DNA of 64,000 nt from an uncultured Bacteroidales bacterium (GCA_947303395.1 CAMYYD010000009.1:23677-87676); one strand, 5' to 3'. Numbered from the stretch's first letter, positions 28,550 to 38,736 are shown. Numbers and translations: made by a program. Notes: generated from the letters alone by a model not told the origin.

Positions 28550-29278
28550 TTAAGTGTATAGTCCACCGTTAATTGAAATAACTTGTCCTGTGATATAAGA
28601 AGCATCATCTGAGGCAAGGAACGACGTCAGTGCTGCCACTTCTTCAGGTTTTCCGAAACGTCCCATTGGGATGAGCTTCTTCAGCTCGTCTTCGTTGAGT
28701 TCTTTCGTCATGTCCGTTGCGATGAATCCTGGCGCGATGGCGTTGACGGTGACTTTGCGTGCTGCCACTTCCTGTGCCAATGCTTTTGTTGCCCCGATGA
28801 GCGCTGCCTTTGCCGCGGAGTAGTTGGCTTGTCCCGGAAGTCCTTTGATTCCTGACAACGACGCCATGTTGATGATGCGACCGTTGCGGTGCATCATCAT
28901 ATCTTTGAGCAAGCGACGTGTGATGTAGAAGAATCCATTCAAAGTGGTGTCGAGCACCTTGTTCCACTCCTCATCCTGCATGAAAATCATGAGGTTGTCT
29001 CTGCGGATTCCGGCGTTGTTCACCAAAACGGAGATGTAGTCATCGGGATGAGCGGCTTGCCATGCCTCGAGGGCTTGCTCGATGGCCTGCGGGTTGGCGA
29101 CGTCGAACGGCATGAGCTCGCCAAAGCCGCCATTTTCCTGCACCTGGCGTAAGGTGTCTTCCGCAGCTTCTTTGTTCGACTGATAGTTGATAATCACCGC
29201 AAAGCCGTCTTTGGCGAGCCGCAAGGCTACCGCCTTGCCCAAGCCGCGTGAAGCACCGGTGATGAGAGCGTATTTCAT
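28550..29278 (-). CDS. fabG: 3-oxoacyl-ACP reductase (FabG-type SDR)
   Basis: The 242-residue short-chain dehydrogenase has the cofactor motif TGASRGLG (7-14), NNAG (87-90), the catalytic Ser140, Tyr153 and Lys157 (NYSAAKA), and PGFIATDMT. FabG enzymes reduce 3-oxoacyl-ACP with NADPH. In this cluster it would reduce the 3-oxo-polyenoyl chain, the job of ApeQ in proteobacteria. Start and ammonia-lyase stop share one base. A second general FabG elsewhere in the genome is likely, so the symbol is by family. Confidence 0.9.
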   Translation of the reverse strand: MKYALITGASRGLGKAVALRLAKDGFAVIINYQSNKEAAEDTLRQVQENGGFGELMPFDVANPQAIEQALEAWQAAHPDDYISVLVNNAGIRRDNLMIFMQDEEWNKVLDTTLNGFFYITRRLLKDMMMHRNGRIINMASLSGIKGLPGQANYSAAKAALIGATKALAQEVAARKVTVNAIAPGFIATDMTKELNEDELKKLIPMGRFGKPEEVAALTSFLASDDASYITGQVISINGGLYT

Positions 29279-30816
29279 TATTTCAGATTCAATTTGTTGG
29301 TTTTCAAATAGTTTTCCACGTTTACGATGTCGTTGTAGAACGGCGTGTCTTCGATGAAGAGCGGTACCATCTCACGAATCTTGTCGTAAACCTTACGTGA
29401 GGTAGGAGCGAGCTTGTCGGCAATCTTCAGGCAGTCTGTGGCCTGCGCCAAAGCAATGTACTGTATCGCCATCACCTGGAAGCAGTTTTCGACCACTTGC
29501 TTGCAAATCAAAGCGGTGTTGGTGCCCATACTCACGATATCTTGGTTGTCGTTGTTGTTCGGGATGCTGTGCACATAGTTCGGCATCGCAAGTGTCTGAC
29601 ACTCAGCGGTTGTCGAGGTGGCGGTGAACTGACAAGCCTGCATGCCGTAGTTCAAGCCGAGCGTGCCTAAGTTGAGGAACGGCGGCAAGATGCCGTTGAT
29701 GCGGTCATGGAACAGGTAGTTGAGCTGTCGTTCAGCCGTCATGCAGAGGCGCACCAAAGCGATCTTGACCTTGTCTTCCTCGAGCGAAATATAGTCTCCG
29801 TGGAAGTTTCCGCCATGATAAACATATTTTGAATCGGGGTCGACGATAGGGTTGTCACATGCCGAATTCAACTCATCTTCAATGATGTTGCGGGCGTTTA
29901 GCAAGGTGTCGTAGATAGGACCGAGGATCTGTGGAGTGCAACGTAATGAATAATATGCCTGAACTTTATGCTCGAAGACTTTCACATCTTTGTGACCGTA
30001 GTCGTAGAGTTCGTGAGCGCGTTTTTTGAGGCATTGCGAGCCTTCCGAGAGTTCGCGCATCCTGCGTGCCATCACCTGCTGACCTTCGTGACGACGGCAG
30101 CTGTTTTCACCTTCCGACATGTAATCGTCAAACGAAGCGGCAATCTCATTCATCCAGACGGCTGCCAAAGTCGCCCAGTCGAGCAGATTCTCAGCATGAA
30201 GTTGGTTCACCACGCTGATGCCTGTCATCACAGAAGTGCCGTTGGTTATCGACAAACCTTCGCGGATGTGCATCTTAAGCGGAGTCAATCCGAGTTGTTT
30301 CATCACGTCGGCTGATTTACGCCACTCGCCTTTGTAGTGGACTTCGCCTTCGCCTATGAGGCAGAGAGCTATGTGTGCCAGTTGTACTAAGTCGCCGCTC
30401 GCACCCACGCTGCCATGCATCGGGATGAATGGATAAATCTCATTGTTGATGAACGAAATCAAGAGGTTAGCCACGTCGGTATGCACGCCCGAACGGCATT
30501 GCAACACGGTGCCCAAGCGCGCCACCATAGCCGACTTCACATACACATCGTCAAGCGGCTCACCAGCGCCAGTGGCATGGCTGCGTATGATATTGTATTG
30601 TAAATCAGTGAGATAACGGTCGTCGACACGCCATTGCGCCATAGGACCGAAACCAGTGTTGATGCCATAAATCACCTTCTCGGCGGCAAACTTCTCCAAA
30701 AACTTATAACATGCGTCAACACGAGCCAGCCAATCACTGGAAACCTCAATATTTTCGCCAGAATACAGAACTTTTTCTACTTCGTCGAGAGTTATTCTTT
30801 CTTTGAAAGTTATCAT
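29278..30816 (-). CDS. Aromatic amino acid ammonia-lyase (tyrosine ammonia-lyase type)
   Basis: The 512-residue protein belongs to the MIO-dependent lyases: the ASG triad at 139-141 (HGSVGASGDLVQL) forms the MIO group, Tyr50 is in VIYGINTG and the substrate-selectivity pair is Ser79-His80 in NIIRSHATGAG. HAL enzymes share the Ser-His pair, but the whole pattern (YGINTGFGPMAQ, TATSTTAECQ, SIPNNNDNQDIVSMGTN) matches, from memory, the Flavobacterium tyrosine ammonia-lyase of flexirubin synthesis. It should release ammonia from tyrosine to give 4-coumarate, the aryl starter. It is the first gene of the cluster. Confidence 0.88.
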   Translation of the reverse strand: MITFKERITLDEVEKVLYSGENIEVSSDWLARVDACYKFLEKFAAEKVIYGINTGFGPMAQWRVDDRYLTDLQYNIIRSHATGAGEPLDDVYVKSAMVARLGTVLQCRSGVHTDVANLLISFINNEIYPFIPMHGSVGASGDLVQLAHIALCLIGEGEVHYKGEWRKSADVMKQLGLTPLKMHIREGLSITNGTSVMTGISVVNQLHAENLLDWATLAAVWMNEIAASFDDYMSEGENSCRRHEGQQVMARRMRELSEGSQCLKKRAHELYDYGHKDVKVFEHKVQAYYSLRCTPQILGPIYDTLLNARNIIEDELNSACDNPIVDPDSKYVYHGGNFHGDYISLEEDKVKIALVRLCMTAERQLNYLFHDRINGILPPFLNLGTLGLNYGMQACQFTATSTTAECQTLAMPNYVHSIPNNNDNQDIVSMGTNTALICKQVVENCFQVMAIQYIALAQATDCLKIADKLAPTSRKVYDKIREMVPLFIEDTPFYNDIVNVENYLKTNKLNLK

Positions 30817-30851
30817 AAAACACTCCTAAAAATCAATATTCTTCAAACTTG

Positions 30852-30859
30852 CAAAAATA
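30852..30859 (-). promoter_or_regulatory. -7 box of the pigment operon
   Basis: On the minus strand TATTTTTG fits TAnnTTTG, about 36 bases before the ammonia-lyase ATG. An AGGAG stretch lies 9 bases before that ATG, unusual for Bacteroidota where Shine-Dalgarno sites are weak. I see no convincing -33 TTTG. Confidence 0.55.
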
Positions 30860-30914
30860 AGGAAAATATTGATAGATTGGTAACTTTTATTTAAAAATAA
30901 GTAAGGTGAAAAAA

Positions 30915-32915
30915 TTATTTTTTAATAATTTTATAATATTGGAAATAGTTGTTTAAATATTGCAATTTTAAAATATACACTCCAAAATTAAGATTTTGTA
31001 TGTTAATTGTAGTGTATCTATCTGATAGATTATTGTATATCAATAAATTACCTTGCAAATCGTATATTTGGCAGTTGGTTATCTCATTTTCTGATGAAAT
31101 ATTCACGATTCCATTACTCGGATTAGGATAAATTGCCACGTTATTATCGTAAACTTCTGTCACATCATCAAAGCTATAGCTGTATGTCCAGTTTTCTGCT
31201 AAACTGTTATCCAAATCTAAATCAATGAGTTGTAAAAATGGTCCATTGCCGTCTGGCTCTGTTGGCCATGGGTCGGTGTCGGCATAGTGAACCTCGTCAA
31301 TCACGTTTCCCCATGCGTCTGCAATGACAATATTTTCCGATCTGTTGGAGAGTTTTCTTTTGTATTCTCCAAATGGAATAATATTATAGTATTGAATAAA
31401 TGTTAGTGAGTCGGAACACAATAATAACGATTCACGCGGAGCTAAATTTGAACCGTTCGGGAAACGATATGTTATGCCAAGTTCGCGCAGAAAAATGCCT
31501 GTCAAATCCACATTATCATCGCCGTTGTTGTCTATCTGTATGAACTCGAGCTTGTTACCGTTGATGGTGGTGTCGATATCCAACGGATTATAGTGGATTT
31601 TTGAGATTACCAGAGGTGGCAAATCGATGTCATCGCAGTTGTCGTAAGAACCGATATGCTGGTCTAACCAATTGATTCTCTGTTGAATCCATGTCTTCAT
31701 GGCCTGAATCTCATAAGTGTGTTGCAACATCTTGTTCCAACGTTGGTTGTCACGACCTACCGCTTCGGTAATCAGCTCGTCGATTTCATCCATGCGGTTG
31801 CTTATCTCATTGTAATCCAATGGATTGCCTTCTGAAGTGATTTCAAACCAGCGTTTCGCGAGATAACATCTGAACTCATCGGTGTCGAACAAATCTTTCC
31901 AAAATCTCGGACCGGTGTTGTCGTTGTCGTCAAATTGCCAAACGTCGTAGCGACTGCGGTTTCCGAATTCATCGTGACCGTATGCGAGGTTGTAATCCCA
32001 AAGCGGACCTGCACGAAGTTTGCCTCCATTGTCTTTATGGAAAAACGTACTTAATTCATAAACGTCAACGTTTGAAGCAAACTCACCCATCAACATGAAA
32101 TCAACGAAAGTCGAGACATCGATGATGCTTGGGATGCCGTTTTCTATTGAGACATTGTGACTGTGTGACTTGTCAGCTAAGTCGAAAAACACGCTTTTTA
32201 TGTAGTTGTGCTGCTCTGTCGTGATGTTTTCCGGCTTCGGATAATGATGCACGAAAGTGGTAGTGGAGCCGCCTCCCCACCAACTGCCGCCATAACTTGG
32301 CATCGTCCAAGCCACAGGGTCGCCATTGTCAGCTCTGTCAGCTTTGGTGATGTATCCGCCGTCTTTGTCAATATTTACTCGGTTGTCGTCGGCTTTTATC
32401 TTCTCCATGAAGACATAAAGCCCCTTGTAATCGTTGTTGATCATCACCTCGCAATAAACGCGTCTAGGTGTGTAATGCCCAAGTTTTTCTGACAGCTCGT
32501 AAGAAATAACATCACGCATTCCAGTCTGATCGAAAGCTAAGGAGTTCAAAACCCAGTCGTTTTCCTTTGGCATCCCCAAAATGCTGACGTTGTTGTTTGT
32601 GACATCGTCTGATTGTAATGTCTCAAGTCCGTAAGGCTTTTTCTGCAACATTTGTGATGAACTGCCTCGAATCTCTATGCCGATTCGACCGTCATAATTC
32701 AAAAATTCCGGATTGTTGATGTCGGTAAGATAGTTTCTTGAGCCATCCTGATGCCATATTATCTTCATGGTTGCCAATACTTTAGGCTCATCGGGAATAG
32801 CTACTCCGCCGTCAGTATTAATGACTACTATAGGCAGATTGCTGTCGGTAAATGTCTGTGCCATCGACAGCAGCGAAAACCATAAAAATGACAGTGTTAC
32901 AATGAGTTTTTTCAT
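30915..32915 (-). CDS. CotH-family kinase-like protein with type IX secretion sorting domain
   Basis: A signal peptide (KKLIVTLSFLWFSLLSMAQ) leads a 666-residue protein. The CotH domain shows GIEIRGSSSQMLQKKPYG, NDWVLNSLAFDQTGMRDVISYEL, GLYVFMEKIKADDNRVNID and GPLWDYNLAYG. A lamin-tail-like domain follows (FIQIDNNGDDNVDLTG), then the T9SS type A C-terminal domain (YPNPSNGIVNIS ... GVYILKLQY). It should be secreted across the outer membrane by the type IX system. CotH in spore coats is an atypical kinase; here the target is unknown. Its ATG overlaps the previous stop by 4 bases. Confidence 0.86.
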   Translation of the reverse strand: MKKLIVTLSFLWFSLLSMAQTFTDSNLPIVVINTDGGVAIPDEPKVLATMKIIWHQDGSRNYLTDINNPEFLNYDGRIGIEIRGSSSQMLQKKPYGLETLQSDDVTNNNVSILGMPKENDWVLNSLAFDQTGMRDVISYELSEKLGHYTPRRVYCEVMINNDYKGLYVFMEKIKADDNRVNIDKDGGYITKADRADNGDPVAWTMPSYGGSWWGGGSTTTFVHHYPKPENITTEQHNYIKSVFFDLADKSHSHNVSIENGIPSIIDVSTFVDFMLMGEFASNVDVYELSTFFHKDNGGKLRAGPLWDYNLAYGHDEFGNRSRYDVWQFDDNDNTGPRFWKDLFDTDEFRCYLAKRWFEITSEGNPLDYNEISNRMDEIDELITEAVGRDNQRWNKMLQHTYEIQAMKTWIQQRINWLDQHIGSYDNCDDIDLPPLVISKIHYNPLDIDTTINGNKLEFIQIDNNGDDNVDLTGIFLRELGITYRFPNGSNLAPRESLLLCSDSLTFIQYYNIIPFGEYKRKLSNRSENIVIADAWGNVIDEVHYADTDPWPTEPDGNGPFLQLIDLDLDNSLAENWTYSYSFDDVTEVYDNNVAIYPNPSNGIVNISSENEITNCQIYDLQGNLLIYNNLSDRYTTINIQNLNFGVYILKLQYLNNYFQYYKIIKK

Positions 32916-33976
32916 TGTATTATAACTTTTTTCGTTGTCTCGTTGATTTTTACGAAATAGACTCCTTTTTCAAGCGTAACTGTCTCTTTATCAATGATTT
33001 CTTTCTTCAAAACTTCTTGTCCTACAGCGTTTGTGATTGTCATGATACCAGTTCCTTCTATCGTAAGCATTCCTGTAGAAGGGTTAGGGTATATGCTTGT
33101 CGTATTGATGCTTAACTCATCTGTTGTTTCACAACTAGCTGTAGCCCAAAGAGTGAACATCGCTGTAGCACAATCGCAGTCGAGGGTAAACAGTATGTCA
33201 ACCCAGCCAATATCTCCTGTCGCGATGTTAGAAGTAAATGTCGCGACCCCAGTGAACTCGACTGATTCGTCTGGTTCAACATGGAAATTGGTGCATGCCA
33301 CTCCGTCTTTGTAGAGATGTACGTCTGTGAAATATTCACTGATGCATGTGATGCGGACTCCCGATGGTTCATAGCCTAAGTTCAAGAATAGGCAGGTAAA
33401 TTCGACTTGCGAACCTGGAGCAGCAATGGTATAATAGCTTGTAGGATCAACAGCGATATCATATTTCCCAACCATATCGACAATAACGTCATCGATTGTC
33501 AGGACATAGTCGCCGTAGCTTGACACTGCATGTATTCCAAAATACTCAAAGTCGGATGTCAGCTCTTCGATGTAAGCCGAGAATTTCTCATAACTGCCGC
33601 TGCTGACAATCTCATTGAGCAACAACTGTGTCATGGCGTTTGGGTTTGCTTCGTGACCTGCCCACATCTCCAGCTGGAAATCGCCGTCTGAGATAGCCCA
33701 AAGTGAGAAACGGTATTTCAACTGCGAGCTCATATACTGTGGCATGAACATCCAGGATTCAGTGCTGTTTGTGTAGGCGTACCAGTTGCCTGAATGTGGT
33801 ATGCGGTTATGGTCTTGCTCGAGATATCCGCAGAGCCATGTTTCGTTGGCGACATCCCAGCCAACAGGCGTTTCACCATTGTGATTGCCGTATTCGAACC
33901 CTTCAATCAATAAACTTTCAGCGAATGCAAACTTCGCCGCAAACAATATTAATAAGGTGATAACAAATCTTTTCAT
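32912..33976 (-). CDS. Secreted protein with type IX sorting domain
   Basis: A signal peptide (RFVITLLILFAAKFAFA) precedes a jelly-roll-like domain (LIEGFEYGNHNGETPVGWD ... RFSLWAISDGDFQLEMWAG), as in cleaved-adhesin/MAM-like domains, then a further beta domain and a T9SS type A end (IYPNPSTGMLTIEG ... GVYFVKINETTKKVIIQ). I take the ATG at 33976, which starts the signal peptide; the longer frame from 34033 would lie in infB. It begins only 4 bases behind the infB stop. An adhesin or carbohydrate-binding role is possible. Confidence 0.8.
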   Translation of the reverse strand: MKRFVITLLILFAAKFAFAESLLIEGFEYGNHNGETPVGWDVANETWLCGYLEQDHNRIPHSGNWYAYTNSTESWMFMPQYMSSQLKYRFSLWAISDGDFQLEMWAGHEANPNAMTQLLLNEIVSSGSYEKFSAYIEELTSDFEYFGIHAVSSYGDYVLTIDDVIVDMVGKYDIAVDPTSYYTIAAPGSQVEFTCLFLNLGYEPSGVRITCISEYFTDVHLYKDGVACTNFHVEPDESVEFTGVATFTSNIATGDIGWVDILFTLDCDCATAMFTLWATASCETTDELSINTTSIYPNPSTGMLTIEGTGIMTITNAVGQEVLKKEIIDKETVTLEKGVYFVKINETTKKVIIQ

Positions 33977-33980
33977 ATTA

Positions 33981-36938
33981 TTACAGCTTTCTGCTGACTT
34001 CTTTCTCTGTGTATCCTTCGATGATGTCTCCAACCTTGATATCGTTGAAGTTCTCGATGTTCAAACCGCATTCGAAGCCGGCTGAAACTTCCTTAACATC
34101 GTCTTTGAAACGTTTCAGTGAGCCGAGTGTTCCAGTGTGTACCACGATGCCGTCGCGGATAAGACGGATCTTCGTCTGGCGATTGACTTTGCCGTCGAGA
34201 ACCATACATCCTGCGATATTTCCGACCTTGCTGATGTGGAACACCTCGCGAATCTCGATGTTGCATGTGACAACCTCTTGAATCTCAGGAGCCAACATAC
34301 CTTCGATAGCTGCCTTGATTTCCTCGATAGCGGTGTAGATGATAGAGTAGAGTCGGATATCGATTTGCTCGCGCTCGGCAATCTTTCTTGCCTGCATCGT
34401 CGGACGAACGTTGAAGCCCACGATGATAGCGTTTGATGCCGATGCCAACATGATATCTGCTTCGCTGATGGCACCCACCGACTTGTGGATGATGTTGACC
34501 TGTACTTCTTCTGTCGAGAGCTTCAGCAATGAGTCTGACAAAGCCTCCACAGAGCCGTCCACGTCAGCTTTAACGATGATGTTGAGCTCCTTGAAGTCGC
34601 CAATAGCGATACGGCGGCCGATCTCATCCAATGTGATGTGTTTCTGAGTACGGATACCCATTTCACGCTGCAACTGCTGACGACGGTTGGCAATGGTCTT
34701 TACCTCGCGTTCGTCGGTCATCACGTTGAAGTTATCGCCTGCCTGAGGAGCTCCGTTCAAACCTAACAGCAACAATGGGGTAGAAGGACCTGCTTCTTTT
34801 AACGGTTGGTTACGCTCGTTGAACATGGCTTTCACTTTGCCGTATGTTGTTCCTGCGAGCACCATGTCGCCGACGTGTAATGTTCCGTCCTGAACGAGGA
34901 TCTTTGCCACATAGCCGCGTCCTTTGTCGAGTGCTGACTCGATGACGGTACCTTTGGCGAGTCTGTTTGGGTTGCCTTTGAGGTCGAGCATCTCAGCTTC
35001 GAGAAGCACCTTCTCAAGCAACTCATCAACGCCGATACCTTGTTTTGCTGATATCTCCTGTGACTGCACCTTGCCGCCCCATTCCTCGACGAGGATGTTC
35101 ATGTCGGCAAGCTGACGGTAAATCTTTTGTGGGTCTGCTGTTGGCTTATCAATCTTGTTGATAGCGAATACGATAGGCACGTTAGCAGCATGTGCGTGGT
35201 TGATAGCCTCCACTGTCTGCGGCATCACGTTGTCATCAGCTGCGATGACGATGATGGCGACATCGGTGATCTTGGCACCACGGGCACGCATAGCGGTAAA
35301 CGCCTCGTGACCAGGAGTATCCAAGAAGGTGATCTTCTTGCCTGTGCTGGTCTTCACCTCATAAGCACCGATGTGCTGTGTGATGCCTCCAGCCTCGCCG
35401 GCTACCACGTTGGTGCTTCTGATGAAGTCCAACAACTTCGTCTTACCGTGGTCGACGTGACCCATGACTGTGACGACAGGAGCTCTTGGAACAAGGTCTT
35501 CTGGAGCATCAGGCTCGTCGGCCTCTGCGATGGCTTCTTGCACGTCCATGCTCTGGAACTCGACCTTGAAACCGAATTCTTCTGCCACGACTTGCAGAAT
35601 CTCAGCATCCAAACGCTGGTTGATGGAGACGAACATGCCGAGGCTCATGCAGGTGGCGATGACCTTGGTCACAGGGATATTCATCAAAGTGGCCAACTCG
35701 TTGGCGGTGACGAACTCTGTGACCTTGAGGATCTTCTGTTCCTCCATTTCGTGCATTCTTTCCTCCTCAAGCTCGTTTTGGATGTTGTGACGTTTCTCGC
35801 GGCGGTGCTTTGAAGTCTTCGACTTTCCAAGTGGCGACAGTCTTGCGAGTGTCTCCTTGATCTGTTTCTGGATTTCTTCGTCTGTCAACTCAGGTTTTTC
35901 CTCGATGATAGGCTGTTTGCCTTTCTTGAAGCGGTCTTTGCCGCGTTTTTCGTCTTTTCCTGGCTTGCCGCCCTGACCCTGAGGCTTGCCTCCTTGGCCT
36001 TGCTGCTTGCTGCCTTTATTGTCTTTTTGTTTGTCAGAATTTACTACATCATTAGGATTGACAGGTCCGTTGCCGATACGTTTGCGTTTCTTTTTCTTAT
36101 CTTTCTTGTCATCACCTGATGATGCTACAGGCTGTTTGCCCTTTGATTTGTATTCCAAAGGTAACTCGATCTTATCGACAATCTTCGGACCTTCCAGTTT
36201 TGTGAACTTTGTCGGGATGAAGTTGTCAACGACTTCGTCTTTTTGAGCTGGTTGCTCAGGCTTAGCTGGCTCAACCGGTTTTGGCTGTGGTTTTGGCTGA
36301 ACCGGTTTCTCTTCTTTTTTAGGCTGTGGCTGAGGCTTGCTTTCCTCTTTCTTGCCAGCGTTTCCGGGCTGTCCGATACCCTTCTGTTCCTTGGCTTTCT
36401 TGCCACCGTCCAAGTCTATCTTGCCAACAACATTCAGTTTAATAGCCTCGACTTTTTCCTCTTTTTTAGAAGAAATTTCATCATTTTCAGGAGCTTTCTT
36501 CACCTCTGGCTTTTCCTTAATCTCTACATTTTGCTCCTTAATCTCTTTAGTTTCCTTGATTTCCTTCTCCTCCTTATCAGTCTTATCCTTCTTCTCCTCC
36601 TTATCCTCTTTATTCTTCTTATCTGTGCTCAGGATATTCGATTTGATTGAGATAATTTCTTCTTCCTCTTCTATGGCTTTCGGCTTCTCCGTAGTCTCAA
36701 CGGTGATGGTTTTGCCTTTAAATGCTATATTTCCGAGCTGATCGGCGTTCTTTTTCACCTCTTTCTCGCCCTGATATTCTTTCACGACGAGGGCATACTG
36801 CTCCTCAGTGAGTTTGGTGTTCGGCGATGGATCGATGCTCATGCCTTTCTTAGCGAGAAATTCCACAATTGTCGAGGTGCCTACGTTAAACTCCCTCGCA
36901 GCCTTTGATAATCTGATATTTTTAACTTCTTCGGACAT
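33981..36938 (-). CDS. infB: Translation initiation factor IF-2
   Basis: IF-2 brings initiator tRNA to the ribosome as a GTPase. The 985-residue protein has an N-terminal IF2_N helix ([15 protein letters not shown]), a long charged and proline/lysine-rich linker (about 60-375), a second IF2_N (420-475) and the G domain: GHVDHGKT at 493-500, DTPGHEAF and NKID, followed by domains II-IV. The length is normal for Bacteroidota. nusA and rimP lie upstream in the usual order; a palindromic repeat sits in the nusA-infB gap. Confidence 0.97.
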   Translation of the reverse strand: MSEEVKNIRLSKAAREFNVGTSTIVEFLAKKGMSIDPSPNTKLTEEQYALVVKEYQGEKEVKKNADQLGNIAFKGKTITVETTEKPKAIEEEEEIISIKSNILSTDKKNKEDKEEKKDKTDKEEKEIKETKEIKEQNVEIKEKPEVKKAPENDEISSKKEEKVEAIKLNVVGKIDLDGGKKAKEQKGIGQPGNAGKKEESKPQPQPKKEEKPVQPKPQPKPVEPAKPEQPAQKDEVVDNFIPTKFTKLEGPKIVDKIELPLEYKSKGKQPVASSGDDKKDKKKKRKRIGNGPVNPNDVVNSDKQKDNKGSKQQGQGGKPQGQGGKPGKDEKRGKDRFKKGKQPIIEEKPELTDEEIQKQIKETLARLSPLGKSKTSKHRREKRHNIQNELEEERMHEMEEQKILKVTEFVTANELATLMNIPVTKVIATCMSLGMFVSINQRLDAEILQVVAEEFGFKVEFQSMDVQEAIAEADEPDAPEDLVPRAPVVTVMGHVDHGKTKLLDFIRSTNVVAGEAGGITQHIGAYEVKTSTGKKITFLDTPGHEAFTAMRARGAKITDVAIIVIAADDNVMPQTVEAINHAHAANVPIVFAINKIDKPTADPQKIYRQLADMNILVEEWGGKVQSQEISAKQGIGVDELLEKVLLEAEMLDLKGNPNRLAKGTVIESALDKGRGYVAKILVQDGTLHVGDMVLAGTTYGKVKAMFNERNQPLKEAGPSTPLLLLGLNGAPQAGDNFNVMTDEREVKTIANRRQQLQREMGIRTQKHITLDEIGRRIAIGDFKELNIIVKADVDGSVEALSDSLLKLSTEEVQVNIIHKSVGAISEADIMLASASNAIIVGFNVRPTMQARKIAEREQIDIRLYSIIYTAIEEIKAAIEGMLAPEIQEVVTCNIEIREVFHISKVGNIAGCMVLDGKVNRQTKIRLIRDGIVVHTGTLGSLKRFKDDVKEVSAGFECGLNIENFNDIKVGDIIEGYTEKEVSRKL

Positions 36939-36983
36939 AAAAAATTACAATTTGTTGTTTGTTTTCTAATCTTATATCGTTTT

Positions 36984-37011
36984 GTAAGGGCGAATCATCA
37001 TTCGCCCCTAC
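36984..37011. repeat. Palindromic repeat between nusA and infB
   Basis: GTAA, GGGCGAAT, CATC, ATTCGCCC, CTAC: an 8-bp perfect stem with a 4-base loop inside the GTA...TAC frame. The nusA stop lies 6 bases downstream on the plus scale, so transcripts through nusA-infB would form this hairpin. Confidence 0.8.
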
Positions 37012-37016
37012 ATTAA

Positions 37017-38261
37017 TTATTCAGCGAATTCTGCCTGCAAAATCTTGAACACCTCGTTCACTGTCTCAATCTCGAGGTCAGCGCGTGATGCCACCTCCTC
37101 TGGAGTGTAGGCGAGGACGTTCTTAGCTGTGTCGCAACCCATTCTTCTGAGTGAGTCGATGATCCAGTCTTCGATTTCGTCGTTGAATTCTTTCAAATCG
37201 ACGTCGTCTTCCATGTCGACTTCGTCACTGTTACGGTAAACGTCGATGTCGTAGCCTGTCAGTTTGCCAGCGAGTTTGATGTTGTAACCGCCCTTACCGA
37301 TGGCGAGGCTAACCTGGTCGTTCTCCATGTAAACTTCAGCGAGTTTCTTAGCCTCGTTGATGTTGATAGAAGTGATCTTCGCCGGGCTCAATGCTCTGCT
37401 GATGAACAGTTCAGGTTTTGTTGTGAAGTTGATGACGTCGATGTTCTCGTTGCGGAGCTCTCTCACGATTCCGTGGATACGTGAACCCTTCATACCGACG
37501 CATGCGCCAACCGGGTCGATTCTGTCGTCGTATGACTCGACAGCGATCTTAGCTCTCTGACCTGGCTCACGCACGATCTTTCTGATGGTGATAAGGCCAT
37601 CGTAAACCTCTGGAACCTCCTGCTCGAACAAGCGCTGCAGGAAAATCTCCGATGTTCTTGAAAGTGTGATGACAGGAGTACCGTTTTTGTTCTCAACGCT
37701 CTTCACGATGGCACGGATTGTCTCGCCTTTCTTATACACGTCGGCAGGAATTTGCTCGATTTTAGGCAAAACGAGCTCGATGCCGTCTTCGTCAACAGCG
37801 ATGATTTCCTTGCGCCATGCCTGTGAGACCTCGGCGTTCACGATTTCACCAACTTTATCTTTGTATTTCTGGTAAATGTTTTCCTTCTCATATTCCATGA
37901 TCTTGGTCTGAAGGTTCTGACGGATAGCCAAAATCTCTCTTCTGCCAAAGCTGTGAATATCAACGATTTCCGCAACATCGTCGCCGACTTCAAAGTCAGG
38001 TTCGATTTTTATTGCGTCGGAATAAGCGATCTCTGCGAGCTCATCCTCGACAGCGCCGTCTTCCACAACAGTACGGTTGTGATAAATCTCAAGGTCACCC
38101 TTGTCGATGTTGACGATGATGTCGAAATACTCGTCGCTGCCGTATTTCTTGGCAAGCATGGCCTTGAACACGTCGCTCAGGATGTGCATCATAGCCTCAC
38201 GGTCGATGTTCTTAAACTCCTTAAATTCGGAGAAGGTGTCGATTAAGTTAAGTGTGTCCAT
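37017..38261 (-). CDS. nusA: Transcription termination/antitermination factor NusA
   Basis: NusA binds RNA polymerase and nascent RNA and modulates pausing, termination and antitermination. The 414-residue protein has an N-terminal polymerase-binding domain, an S1 domain (around 130-200), two KH domains (GACVGMKGSRIHGIVREL and SLAIGKGGYNIKLAGKL) and a short C-terminal helix-hairpin-like part. rimP ends 1 base before it and infB follows. Confidence 0.96.
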   Translation of the reverse strand: MDTLNLIDTFSEFKEFKNIDREAMMHILSDVFKAMLAKKYGSDEYFDIIVNIDKGDLEIYHNRTVVEDGAVEDELAEIAYSDAIKIEPDFEVGDDVAEIVDIHSFGRREILAIRQNLQTKIMEYEKENIYQKYKDKVGEIVNAEVSQAWRKEIIAVDEDGIELVLPKIEQIPADVYKKGETIRAIVKSVENKNGTPVITLSRTSEIFLQRLFEQEVPEVYDGLITIRKIVREPGQRAKIAVESYDDRIDPVGACVGMKGSRIHGIVRELRNENIDVINFTTKPELFISRALSPAKITSININEAKKLAEVYMENDQVSLAIGKGGYNIKLAGKLTGYDIDVYRNSDEVDMEDDVDLKEFNDEIEDWIIDSLRRMGCDTAKNVLAYTPEEVASRADLEIETVNEVFKILQAEFAE

Positions 38262-38262
38262 T

Positions 38263-38724
38263 TTAAAATTTAATATATGGTCTGACTTCTTTTAATTTAT
38301 TGATTTCCAATGTTGTAGTATCGTGATAGATGGTTTTTGTCAACTTGCCGTATTTCTTTGCTTCGGCTTCCTCGACTTCAAGTTGCTCATCGTTGAACGA
38401 CAAAAGCTTGTACATCTTTTTCACGCCTTCTATATCGGTGATAATCAAATCTTTACCGATATATTTCTGATATTGTCTCATCTTCAGCAGAGGCTCGTCG
38501 ATGCCGGCCGACGATACGTTGAGTTCGTAGTCTTCAACGTCTCTGTCGAGTTTCTCGTTGATGTAATTGCTCACCGCAACGCAGTCGTCGATGGTTACCG
38601 AGCTGTCTGCATCGAGGAAAAGCTCAATTACGTTGCTTTTGCTAATCGTCACGTTGACTACGTAACGGTCGCTGCCTTGCATCGCCTCTTCGGCCAAACT
38701 GATGATTTGTTCTTTCGTTATCAT
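38263..38724 (-). CDS. rimP: Ribosome maturation factor RimP
   Basis: The 153-residue protein has the RimP pattern: VIELFLDADSSVTIDDCVAVSNYINEKL and YELNVSSAGIDEPLL, followed by an SH3-like C-terminal part. It assists 30S subunit assembly. Order rimP-nusA-infB is the classical one. Confidence 0.95.
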   Translation of the reverse strand: MITKEQIISLAEEAMQGSDRYVVNVTISKSNVIELFLDADSSVTIDDCVAVSNYINEKLDRDVEDYELNVSSAGIDEPLLKMRQYQKYIGKDLIITDIEGVKKMYKLLSFNDEQLEVEEAEAKKYGKLTKTIYHDTTTLEINKLKEVRPYIKF

Positions 38725-38736
38725 TGCTTTAACAAT

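Larger units (their letters stand above)
6312..30859 (-). other. Aryl-polyene-type biosynthetic gene cluster
   Basis: About 22 genes run on the minus strand from the ammonia-lyase gene at 30816 to the acyltransferase ending at 6312, most with gaps under 20 bases or with overlaps. The set comprises aryl starter supply, type II ketosynthases, ketoreductase, two hotdog dehydratases, two carrier proteins, tailoring enzymes, lipid-type acyltransferases, glycosyltransferase, MMPL exporter and LolA-like carrier. This is the known content of aryl polyene clusters. No DarA- or DarB-like gene, acyl-CoA carboxylase, malonyl transferase or phosphopantetheinyl transferase is present, so malonyl-ACP and carrier activation presumably come from general metabolism. 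A TAnnTTTG box at 30852-30859 and a second at 11333-11340 suggest two transcription units. Confidence 0.85.

Noticed and set aside
6312..30816. Flexirubin (dialkylresorcinol ester) cluster
   Set aside because: No DarA- or DarB-like gene is present in the window, although the lyase is of flexirubin type.
29278..30816. Histidine degradation lyase (HutH)
   Set aside because: The Ser-His pair is compatible, but no hutU, hutI or hutG is nearby and the context is pigment synthesis.
35127..35813. 228-codon plus-strand frame opposite infB
   Set aside because: It mirrors the G domain of infB and shows no protein family pattern.
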